A stretch of 64,000 nucleotides of DNA, taken from contig CAJNDS010001313.1 in assembly GCA_905221605.1 (NCBI GenBank), positions 1-64,000 on the forward strand, in the 5' to 3' direction. This stretch comes from Symbiodinium natans. Taxonomy: Eukaryota > Sar > Dinophyceae > Suessiales > Symbiodiniaceae. The notes under the pieces are model-generated. The model saw only the letters and a list, made by a program, of their open reading frames with translations, made no database searches and was not told the DNA's origin. Positions 34,501 to 46,200 of this stretch are shown here, in pieces; within the stretch, counting starts at the first letter, position 1; the number at the start of each line of letters is the position of its first letter. The position numbers and the translations under genes were made by a program.

Positions 34501-37500
34501 CGTGCAGTCGATCGACCTGCGAGGTTCCTCTGCCATGGTTTCTTGACCCAATCACCTTGTAGATAGCCCAACCCGGCACAGAAGGTAGCCCAACATGTCA
34601 AGAAGATAGCCCAGAACCGTAATCCCGAGGGCACACAAGGCCCAAACATGCGATTATGATAGGAAAAACTCTTTACCTCTGGGGATAGCATCTTGAGACT
34701 AGGATGTAACTATGGAAAAACGCATGTTTTGCGGAGTCTACCGCTGCCATGAATCCACCCGTGAACTTCTTTTTGAAGCTACCTCTCGGCGATAGCCACG
34801 TGAGGCTAGCTTGAGACGCTCACAAAATGCCTGTTTCGCGGAGCCTTCCCGCAGGGCTGCCATTTGAAACATAACTTCAAGAAATGGGTTTTGGATGGGG
34901 GGGTCTGTATTGTTGTCGGAACGATACCCGAACGATACCGCGAACGATACCTCGGACCTGTCTTGGCAAGGCCAAGGCCAACATGTACTCGAACCTATGA
35001 GTGCGACATGGCCGTGGCTCTGAATAGGGCGATCTCGCGGTGTCCCCTCTTTTGTTGCAGACGTTCGACGTTCCCTGTTGCGTCATAAAGCCTGCGTTGC
35101 AAAAAGACGCCGGGGGCCTGTTACACAGCCTGGAATTCTGACGTAATTACGACCCTGGACCCTGATTGCAACGAGCGATGATGGAGGGCAGGTGCACCTG
35201 GCGTTTCGATGCGTTTCGTGCATCAAATACAGCATATAAAACGGTCACATAAACACATGCTCATTGCTAGCGTGCCCTCGCGTTTCGTGTTCCAAACGAA
35301 GCTTACAAAACTATGGCCTGGTAAGCACCAATATGTGAATTTTGCTGATTCCGCAGGGCACACACAGCGATTGGGTTATCTTCTGGGCTTGCGGGCTAAT
35401 AAACCACATCGACCCAGTACGTACTGCAATGACCCGCGCTTGCGAGTTTTTTTTTAACTGTGGCTTCCCAATGGTCTGCAGAAACAAGAGCTGCACCAAT
35501 TCTGCCAGCAGAAACGAAACAGCGGTCATGGCTGATAGTCTTGCCTTTCTGCACGCACTGCCAAGACCAGCCAAAGGCTCAGATTCACAAATTTGGCATT
35601 CAGAGGGAACTTATGTTGAAAGGCGAGTAAATGTCACTGACCTGCGGCCTGACCTCGCGTCCCTGCGCTATGTGCAGAAAAAATCAGCAAAACTTTAATG
35701 CACTCTTGAGAAGACTTGGTTGGTTTTGGGGACCCTGGACCAGTGGCTTGCAGGGGTGAACGGTTTGTCCAACTCGATCCCGCACGAACCGCTGTGTTTG
35801 TCGTGGTGTCCATCTCGCAAGAGATTGCGGTATGTCGTGCACAGCTGTCGGTGAGAAGAGTCATTCACATGATACACTACCCAAAGAGCCCAATACCCCT
35901 TATACCTCCTAAACCATACAGTATTCCGGATCCTCATATAAACCTAAGGGTCCTTTAGTTGGGCTCTCTGGGTGCACCCCCCCCCCCCCATTCAAGCAAA
36001 AGAGCTGGCCTGCTGGAAAGAAGTGATGAAGAGAATGAAAAAGACGAAGCCGACGCAGCTGCAGCAACAGCAGCAGCATTTTTTCTGGCAGCAGGGCGAA
36101 GAATCCTAAACCCAAACACTGTTTAGGGCGTTGAAGGGGGCTTAGGGGTTTAGGGAGTTCAGGGTCCCATATTTGAAGCTTGACTTTGCTGGTTTCGTCC
36201 TCAGCCCGACCTCACCCTTCTCGGGCGTCAAATCTCCGACAGTGAGGTCCTCGAAGCAAAGTGTGTACTAGAGGAAGAATCCCACGGGGTTGCGGGTGAT
36301 TTCTTGGCTAGATCGATCTTCACTTCTTTGAAGCGTACCTCTTCATGCAACTTACCAGCCGATTCCTGCCCGGAAAAACAACAGAACATAGAACCGAACC
36401 ACCATCCATGGAACTCTCAGGTTGCTTATTGCCGACTCATTCCAGCGTCTAGTGCTCAGCTTGCCACCAAGCCACCATGACCCCCATGGCGATCAGGTTC
36501 TGCTAAGGCAACTCAAGGCAGGCGTCTTTCCTCTCGAAACTCTTGAGCCTCTGTTGCCTAAGAGAGTCGGCATCTGACGCACCCGTTACGGGAAGCTTAT
36601 GCCCATGGCACTCTCCCAGATGTGCTGGTCAAACATCTAGGGCCTAGCGCATTAGGGCATTCACTCTCATCCAACATGCTGCTCCGCTCGAGGGGTGGTC
36701 TGGGCGCAGGACTTCACGTTCCGTTCGGAAGCGTTGTCCAGGCTGACACGTCCGCTCTCCACTGCCTGATTAAACTCGAAACCATCTCCAAACATGGAAG
36801 TGCTGCTTGGTCGTGTAGTTTTGCTGCATCTACCCAGCAAAGACTGACTTTGCGCATCCTGGTCCTGCACAAGCACTCCTTGACAGGGCAATGAGCAAAG
36901 CCTCCCGGACGTGCGGGAACATCTCAGCTGCAACCTTGCCAAACTGGAACCGTCTCACCAGCATTCCCATTGTCATGTTGGTATACTTTCCACTGACTTC
37001 GCTAGACCAGCCACACCTCTCATGCAGTGCAATCCAATTCACATGCATCCGGGGACTCAGGATGCAAAACTTGTGACTGGCCTGCGCGTGGTAATCACCG
37101 CCTTGCTGCAGACCTTCTCTCATGATCCTTCAGGGTCGAGGAGCAAGGCCGCAGTGCTGTCTTTGCTCGACCATTTTTGTTTTGATTTCTTTCCTTCCGT
37201 CTTTCATTGCACGTGACCCCTCCCCGATTAGGAGGGGCCGCCCGCGGGCGGGCGTTAACCGGTTATACAGTACAGCACATCCTATGGAGTTTCTGGACGG
37301 CATTCCCGAACCAAATTCAAGCCCTGCACTCTCTCTCTCTCTCTCCTCGCTTCTGTGCCGTGCCATCCCCGAAGGTCTATGCAAGGGCACGAAAAGCAGG
37401 CTTTTGACTCGCTTGGTTACAAAAGTGACAAGGCCACATGGGAAGCAACGTCGAGAAAAAAGTGCCCTGCCTGCACTTGGAGATGTGAGCCTCTGTGGAC

Positions 37501-40384
37501 ATTGGACCCAGTATCACACGTCTCAGCACGAAAGTACAGCTAGGTCAAGGCACAAGAGTCTTCGTGTGGCAGGCGACACTCATACATTGTGGCACTCGGT
37601 GCACGCAGAATGAGATCCAAGTCATGGCTTCGGGTTAGGAAGGTTCTTGGAAAGGCACCAGGATCCGCAGCTCCAGCTGAGAGTAGTCCGCGAGAACCAG
37701 CTTGCAGCCTCAACGAGGGGCAGGTCAGGATTCAGAACCACTGGGACCTGGCAAGCACCCAAGGTCCAGGCCTGGTTTCGCCTTGAACGCAGATCGAATG
37801 CCATAAACGTCCTGCAGCTTGCTTGCTCTGCCCGAAACATGTTGCACTTCCGTCTCTAGCACAGCTGCCGGGCCTTCTGCCCAGACACGAGGCTGTGCAG
37901 GTTGGGCTGGCTGCAAGTCAACCGCCCAGTTGACGTGGCAAACCTGGGGCCAAGCTTGCCTCTGCTATGCAGCGGCGGTGGTTTCTGTGTGCACTTTCCG
38001 TGCTAAGCCCATGCCCAAGCCCCAGGCTGCCAGACTGGATGAATCCGATCCTGCACGACCTTGGCTGGTGCTACACCAGCGACCTGTGCCTACGGTGACA
38101 TCATGCTTCGGCTTTCGGAATTCCCACTTATGCCGATATTCCCGCACCAAGTAATTCCGGCTGTGAGGCAGCTTGCTGCAGGCCCTTCAGCGTTCGCAGG
38201 TTGGTCTGCATCGGGCGAGGACAGAAAGTAAGGAGCTTGCTGACCTATCACACACCCTCTTTTAAAGGCCAACGCGAACATACGCAAACTGAGCTGGCTT
38301 GCCAACGTTGCGGTTTTAGCAGGGTCTTCCACGTGCGTGGCTTCAACAACCACTGAGATCGCTAAAGGCTAAAGATGGCTAAAGTGCAAAAAGTGTGTGT
38401 GTGTGTGTCTTTGTGTGTGTGTGTGTGTCTCTCCGTGCGTCTCTCTGTGCGTGTGCTGTCTCTGCATGTGTGTCGTGTGTGTCGTGTGTGTGTGTGTGTG
38501 TGCGTGCGTGTCTCTCCGTGTGTTTCTGTGTACACTCCTGATGCGAAGGTACACTAACAAAAACAAGGGGGCGGCCAACATGTTGTGAGACGCTGCCTAA
38601 CAAAGACGCTCACTTCATGTTGTGATGCATCTTCGGACGCGCAGGTGTGTACCTACAAGGGGACAGAAACCTTATCCCCATGATGCCGTCGTACATACGA
38701 CTCCTTCGAAAGAGGGTGCGAACTTGTGTGTGTGTGTGTGTGTCTGTGTGTGTGTCTCTGTGTGTGTGTGTGTGTCTGTGTGTGTGTGTGTGTCTGTGTG
38801 TCTGTGTGTCTGTGTGTCTGTGTGTCTGTGTGTTGTGTGTCTGTGGTGTCATGTGTGTCGTGTGTGTGGTGTGGTCCTAGTGTGTGTGGTGTGTGTGTGT
38901 GTGTGTCTGTGTGTGTGTGTGTTGTCTCTTAGTGTGTGTTGTGTGTGTGGGGGTGTGTGTGTGTGTCTGTGTGTGTCTGTGTGTTCTGTGTGTGTGTGTG
39001 TGTGTCTGGTGTCTGTTGGGTGTGTGTGTGGTGTGTTGGGGTCTCTGTGTTGTTGGCCCGGTCTGCTGTGTGGGTGTGTGTGTGTGTCATGTGTCAGTGT
39101 GTCTGTGTCTGTGTCTGTGGTCTGTGTCTGTGTCGTGTCTGTGTCTGTGTCGTCTGTGTCGGTCTGTGTGTGTGTCTGTGTGTGTGTCTGTCTGTGTGTG
39201 TGTCTGTCTGTGTGTGTGTCTGTCTGTGTGTGTGTGTGTCTGTGTGTGTGTGTGTCTGTGTGTGTGTGTGTGTCTGTGTGTGTGGTGTGTCTGTGTGTGT
39301 GTTGTGTCTGTGTGTGTGTTGTGTCTGTGTGTCTGTTGTGTCTGTGTGTCTGTGTGTCTGTGTGTCTGTGTGTCTGTGTGTCTGTGTGTCTGTGTGTCTG
39401 TGTGTCTGTGTGTCTGTGTGTCTGTGTGTCTGTGTGTCTGTGTGTCTGTGGGTCTGTGTGTCTGTGTGTCTGTGTGTCTGTGTGTCTGTGTGTCTGTGTG
39501 TCTGTGTGTCTGTGTGTCTGTGTGTCTGTGTGTCTGTGTGTCTGTGTGTCTGTGTGTCTGTGTGTCTGTGTGTCTGTGTGTCTGTGCGTTCTGGTGGCTG
39601 TGGTCTGTGTTCATGTGCGTCTTTGCGTCGTGTGTCTGTGTGTGTGTGTGTGTGGTGGTGTGTGTCTGTGTCCTGTGTTCTGTCTCTGTGTGTGTCTCGG
39701 GTCCTGTGTCTCTGTGGCTCGAGTGTCTCTGTGTCTCTGTGTCTCTGTTGTCTCTGTGTTCTGTGTCTCTGTGTCTCTGTGTCTCTGTGTCTCTGTGTAC
39801 TCTGTGTCTCTGTTGTCTCTGTGTCTCTGTGTCTCTGTGTCTCTGGGGTATCTGTGATATCTGGTCTCTGTGTCTGTGGGTGTGGGGGGTGGTGTGGGTT
39901 GGTGGGTGTGGGTGTGGGTGTGGGTGTCGGTGTGGGTGTGGTGTGTTGTGTGTTGTGTATTGTCTCTGTCTCTGTCTCTGTCTCTGTCTCTGTCTCTGTC
40001 TCTGTCTCTGTCTCTGTCTCTGTCTCTGTCTCTGTCTCTGTCTCTGTCTATGTCTCTGTCTCTGTCTCTGTCTCTGTCTCTGTCTCTGTCTCTGTCTCTG
40101 TCTCTGTCTCTGTCTCTGTCTCTGTCTCTGTCTCTGTCTCTGTCTCTGTCTCTGTCTCTGTCTCTTTCTCTGTCTCTGTCTCTGTCTCTGTCTCTGTCTC
40201 TGTCTCTGTCTCTGTCTCTGTCTCTGTCTCTGTCTCTGTCTCTGTCTCTGTCTCTGTCTCTGTCTCTGTCTCTGTCTCTGTCTCTGTCTCTGTCTCTGTC
40301 TCTGTCTCTGTCTGTGTGTGTGTGTGTGTCTGTCTGTGTGTGTGTGCGTCTCTGCGTGTGTCTGTCTGTCTGTCTGCCTGCGTT

Positions 40385-40437
<53 letters not shown>

Positions 40438-43232
40438 GTCTCTCTGTCTCTCTGTCTGTGTGAGTGCATGTCTGTGTGCGTTGCGTGCGTTACGTGCGTG
40501 GCGTGCGCAGCCTGCGTGCGTGACTTGTGTGGCGTGCGTCGCGTGCGTGGTGTGCGTGGTGCGCGTGGCGTGCGTGGCGTGCGTGCTTGTTGGATGTGCA
40601 ATGTATTCGAATTCTTCCTATGGTTTCCTGTCGGTCTTGGCATGGCTTGACTTCAGCTAGGTCGAACATACAATAAACTCGCATGTCCAAGTAGTGGGGT
40701 GGCGACACAACTCCGGAGAGCAAAGGCCAGGCAAGCAGCTGCGAAACTCCTTGCCTCAATCTGCTTGCAATTCGCCAGAAGACTCAAGGCAGCTTCAACC
40801 TAACAGCAGGACCAAGCTGCTACTTAAGCAGGAATAACCGCGCATGATTACGCGATTCTCAACCTGGCACCTGACATGTGGCTAGAGGCAAGTGGACCCT
40901 GTAAACCAGCCACAAGCGAAGCACCGGCATTACAGGGTGAGACTTCAGATATCTTCACTTCAATCCAAAGACTAAGTAAATCCACCCTAAGCCGCCAGGG
41001 AGAGGACGGTCTGAGTTTTCACCCTTGGAACCAGGCATTCACGATGGCTTCCTCGCTGAAGCCGTTTTTTTCTAGTTGGCGTCTCACCTCTCCAGGTTCC
41101 AGGGTGCAGGAATGTGTGGGACTCTAATGGGCATGGCACATTCACCAGGACTCACAGAGCATGTGCTGCACCAGCTACAGACTAGCGTGTGCACCCGACG
41201 ACTAGGTCCCAGCAAGACACCAAGGAAGTATAGGAGCGGGGATCAGAAAATCTCACGCTACAGGCCCCGAGATGCTGTCCTGGGTTTTATACGGTGGCCC
41301 GAAGCAGACAAGCAAATCAAGTCTTGGGGCGTGGTCGTAGCCGTCCGTCTTTGGAGATGCTGGCATCTCTTGTTCAGGACATGATGGCCAGGTGGCCCTT
41401 GAAGCGTTTTCTGCACTCAGAGAAGTTCAGTTGGTTCAGTCGCGCTCTTGCGAAGCCTGCCGCTCTGCAACCGTCCCTTTGGTGCGCAGGCCTCGCCACC
41501 GCTGCGAAGCCGGGCCAAGGCATCCTATGGAGCCAAGAGAGCGAAGGGTGTAGTTGCAGAAAGGGAAGCTCTGCCGCAGCTCATTTGAGGTGCCCCTGCA
41601 ACAAGCACTCGACTCCTTGCTGGTACTGGGCCAGCCCTTTTCCGTAAAATCCTGAGCCACACAGCTAGCTGCAGCTAGCTGGCTCATTTGGCCACTAAGC
41701 GCCTCATTGACCTCTGAGGTCTGGACGGCCTTCTTCTTGCCCGGCTGAAGGCCAAGGCTCGACAGGCTAAATGTCCTAAGTTCGAGGCACCACTTAGCCG
41801 CCTAGAATTGCATTGACGGCTACTTGCAGTACAGGTCCAGTCCAGACTGAGCAATGAGAGTGGAAAGGCATGAAAACCCAAGCTGAGCTGAAGACCTTTT
41901 GCCGGAGCCCTGGCGACCAGAAGTGAAGACTAGGGCATTATACTCGGCATGTGCCGAACAGGTTGCACATGCGCGCGCACACATAAATTGATTGTGTAAG
42001 CTTCTGCGTCTGTATCTCGAACCGGATTACTTGATGTAGCCTGTCAACAGCAAATAATAAAGGCAACGAATGAAATGGTCTGAACCCACGTACATGCATA
42101 CATAAGGACATGCGTACAGACGTTTCGCCACGTGCCACATTCCACGTTCCATGCATAAATCACTTAAGCAGTGCTTGGCCTTGGCAGCTGGGAAGGAGCG
42201 CGTCGCCTGCCATATCAGCCATGCCACGTGAATGCACGAGGTTCACATTTATGAAGGCGATCGCAGTGGGGAACGGGTCGCTAGGATCGTCCACAGCAAG
42301 ACAAGTCACAAGCAAACAATCCTTTACACGCAAAGGCCTGCACTGTCTCGAACGAGTCACGCTTATTGCACGCGCCTGGCAAGTTGCATAGACGGGTGGC
42401 TTGCAGGACACATCAGACATGACCCTGGGCCCCTCCTAATGTACTTCCAACATGATACTAACGAACACGACATGCGCATATGTTGCTGCACCGTGCTGAA
42501 CCAGCTCCTGCTTTTGACAATTTGACAACATGCATGCGGCCGCTGCAGGCCTCCGAACAGAAGGGTCTGCAACTGCTGCGCGCTGTTGATGTTCAGGGAC
42601 ACCTGCGTGGGCAAGCCGAGTTGGCCAAGGCACGGATTGAGGGGCAGTATTGCACCTTGGGAAGCTCCCCCTTATACCGTTATAATAGGGGGGTACCTTC
42701 ATCCCAAGTAAGGACTCTTCGCATAAGGGGGAACATCCAAAAGTTGCCCCTATTGTGCGGCCAAAGGGCCATGTCCTCGCTGAGAGGGCTCCCATCTGGC
42801 TTGTGAATTGCCTTCAGCTTCTCGCGTAGGCTCTGTCTCGTCCTCAGGACTGAGGGTTTAGGGTTTTAGGGCTTAGGGTTTAGGGTCCACCTGGAACTCC
42901 CGCAAAAGAGCTACAGTATCCTCATTCCCCTCGTTTCCACTAGTAAGGAGGCATACTGTATGTCCAAGATCGAGACATACATCAAGGTAACATTGAAAAC
43001 GTACCCTGGAACCGGGAGTGCCAAGTACCAATTTGAAGCTATAGATGCACTTCGCAAGATGCCCTTCGCAAGCCCAAGGCTTCCTAATGCCAACTGTGAG
43101 CATAGTCTGGCAGACTTGATACAATTTCATTCTCCTGACATTACAGGCAGTCAGGTAGAGGCGCTCATTTCACTAACACCCAGGTCGCGTCGGGAGGTTA
43201 TTGCCACTTGTTTCTGACTGCTCTTCTCACAG

Positions 43233-43279
<47 letters not shown>

Positions 43280-46200
43280 GAGAGCGAGAGAGCTTGAGAG
43301 GGTGAGAGAGAAACATAAAGAGAGAGAGGAAAAAGAAGAGAGAGAAAGAAACAGACACCTACTGAAGGCCTCAAGCCCAGGCAGTCTTTAGCCTATATTC
43401 AGTCAGTACAAAGGCCTCAAGACTCTACAGCCTCTGAAGAACTACTGTATTTATTAAGCCCCTTGTCAAGCACCAAAGGAGAGAAAAAGGGCCGACTTGA
43501 TTGAAGTAAGGCCCTAAGTAGGCCGGGTGCAGGCGATGCTTGCGAGTACCAGAATCCACGATTCAGCCCTACAGGGGAAAAAGAGCCACCCTTTTTAGGC
43601 GATGGGTCAGGGAAGAATGCCGAAACTCTGCTCGCCCGAAAGAAAGAGAAAACGGGCCTTCCTCGTTAAAGCAGGAGTTTTTTTTGTAGGGCATACCAGG
43701 AAGTAGGCTGTTTTTTGTGAAGTGCCTGATAAAACACCGGTTTGCACCCAAAGAAGAAAGAGCCCACTTCACTGAGGCAGGTGGTTGCTGACATGATGAT
43801 AAATTCCGCAGGAGCATAGCTGAGCTGAACCTTGGGCTGTTGCGCCAGACCGTATTCGCCAGTTGACAGGAGAAGTATACTGAGTTCTGCGTAACCACAA
43901 CTCACTACAAGAATGCAAAAACAAAAACTAAGTTCCACGTGCACCAGCAGACTAGCACAGCCTTTGGCTGAGCACGCGTCATGTCGGCCCACTTTCTTTC
44001 ATTTCACCCAGCTCAAGATCGTTCTAGGCTCACACTCCTCGACATACTCAGCTCCAATGGAATACATGCCGGTTGTTTCTCAAACATCGGCAAGCCATCA
44101 AGACGTAAGCTACATTGCGAAGGAGCAAATTTCCAGTGTCCGAGTTGCTCGTCCAAATCTCCTCCGGCACGTTCCTCGAGGTGCTTGAGAGCTGCGGTGT
44201 CCACTCCAACACCTCTGGTATGAAGATCTGAATTCGGCGACAGAACGGGCGAGAGGCGAGAGGATTGTAAAGCACCATCTGCCCTGCATCTGCCTCTGTC
44301 TTGCAGCGTTGCCAAGCACTCTGGCAGCTCTTGGAGGTTCTCCTTGTACAAGTCCCACATGGTTTTTCCTCGTAAGGCAAAAGGGGCTGAGCCTTTAGAA
44401 GCCTGATTGCAAAGCTCTTGCGGCATTTGCTGGTGTGGGTGAGGCTGCTTAGACTGCACAAAGTCTTGCCTTAGCATGCACTCATCTCTCGTCTTGACAA
44501 GCTGGATATACAGTCCTGTGTGCAGCTGCACAGTGCCAGGTGTTCCCGCCAAAGATCCTCACCACAAAAGCGCAAGCAGCCGAACGAGGGGACTACGATA
44601 CAGTGAGCTAACTGGTTTTTGATGCATTGTTGCCGTCAAACTCTCGGGATGCCCGGGCACCGAACTGTTCATACCGGGCTTGGTCTTCGCCTTCGTCCTG
44701 GCATTCTGATACTCATTGATACTCACCTCGACCCTTGGGCACTTCCTCTCTCCTGGCAGACACATAGTTCCGCAGCTCAGCCGCGATGGCGTCTGCTTTG
44801 TCGCTGTCGCAAAGAAGCTCTGACACGGAAAGCTTTTGCACTTCCGTACTCCAAGGCCTGGCACAGTTTCACATCTGTGCCAAAGGATTGGTCGTGTGTC
44901 GCAAGCGCCTAACTTTGGAAACTGCTGCGAGAACTCTTCCCGCAGGCCTTGCCGACAAGGCAAGCTTGAGACGCTGGAAGAGCCTGAAGGTGAGCACCTG
45001 AGATAAGTTCGTCTTCAGCGCTTCAACACAGCACGGCTTCAGGCTTGATTCGAGGACAAGGGTCTAACCCAAAAAAAGGTCCCAATTCGACCAGCCCCTC
45101 GGGCCTTGGTCTGGGAGAACCGTTCAGAATCGTTCAGACCGGCCATGGCGCCGGGCCTTTATTGCCCCTTCTACTTTGTACCATGAGGAGGACTGCGAGT
45201 ACCAAAAACGACCCTCCTGGATTGTTCGGGGTGGGGCCGGCTTAAGGACTTCGTCAACCTTGCTCGGGGGGGGGGGGGGGGGGGGGCTTTGTTCTTTTAA
45301 CACACCCCTGGGTTACTGCCTGGTGCCTACACAGCATGCTGAAAGAAGAGCAAGCTCTGCAAGTCTACAAGTCTTTTGATGGCCTGAGCCGTGGTCCGTG
45401 CGCCCACTGGTGGGGCGGCTTCCCAGCAAAGGCCCGAGGAACGAGCTGGCCGTTCGTGTCAGGCTTCTTAGAAGCTGGGCGGCTTCTGACCCGTGAATTA
45501 TGGTAAGCTGGATGGGGCGGCGATAGCTGCGAAATCAGCAGCGGCAGGAGCCGACATTTCAGTCAACAGCTCTTCCGCAGCTCATAAAGGATGTGCTGCA
45601 AGCTATGGCAGCCAAATAAGTTCCGGTCGCAGGCCACTCCAAGCTGTGCTCCCAGCTGCTGGTCAACTCGGGAGACAAGGTCGTGCTCAGGAACCTGGTC
45701 TCGACATTAATAGCATCCTCTCGCTGCAAGTCGCTTGGTGAGGATTGCCTTTGATATACATATACATATACATATATATATATATGTATATGTCTTTTAT
45801 ATGTATATATATATACTGTATTGTAATTAATAAACAAAGTGAATACATGTTTCATTTACCGAACATCAGATATTGCAATGCTATACTCTATATGTATACA
45901 CCCACATATATATATATATGTATACACCTTAGGCACACACACACACACACCTCTTTATAGTCTCGTATATCATCTTCTTGCCTGCCGCCCAGGAGCGACC
46001 ACAGTGGAAAGGCGGTCCCCAGCCTCCAAAAGCTCGTTGCCGCTGTAGCTCGCCTGGCAAGGGCGTTGTCTGTTTCAAGTTGTCGGGGTGGCAGCACACT
46101 CCGGCTGACAGTGTCACACTGATGCCCTCCTCAACCCTAAACCCTGACTCCTAAGTCCCTAAACCCTAAACCCTTTGTTCATCCGCAGCCTCATCTGAGA

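Larger units (their letters stand above)
28534..36732 (-). other. 8.2 kb between the two halves of the polymerase domain
   Basis: Apart from the coiled-coil exons and repeats listed separately, several weak minus-strand exon candidates occur. These are [14 protein letters not shown] near 31,040-31,090, [20 protein letters not shown] near 31,210-31,300, [20 protein letters not shown] near 32,980-33,055, and [20 protein letters not shown] near 34,020-34,110. None could be assigned to the polymerase. Either it has a long unusual insertion here, or a second same-strand gene sits inside its introns, or the two polymerase halves belong to different genes. Confidence 0.4.

Noticed and set aside
38622-40660. 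Very long open frames (411, 574, 588 and 518 codons) on both strands
   Set aside because: They are translations of TG, TCTG and TCTCTG repeats; a repeat without stop-forming triplets stays open in several frames at once.
44833-44990. Extra polymerase exon ([20 protein letters not shown]...) in frame with the linker exon
   Set aside because: An in-frame TGA separates it from LSVSELL, and a 17-18 bp intron is implausible. The neighbouring exons already join in phase without it. It could be a decayed exon.
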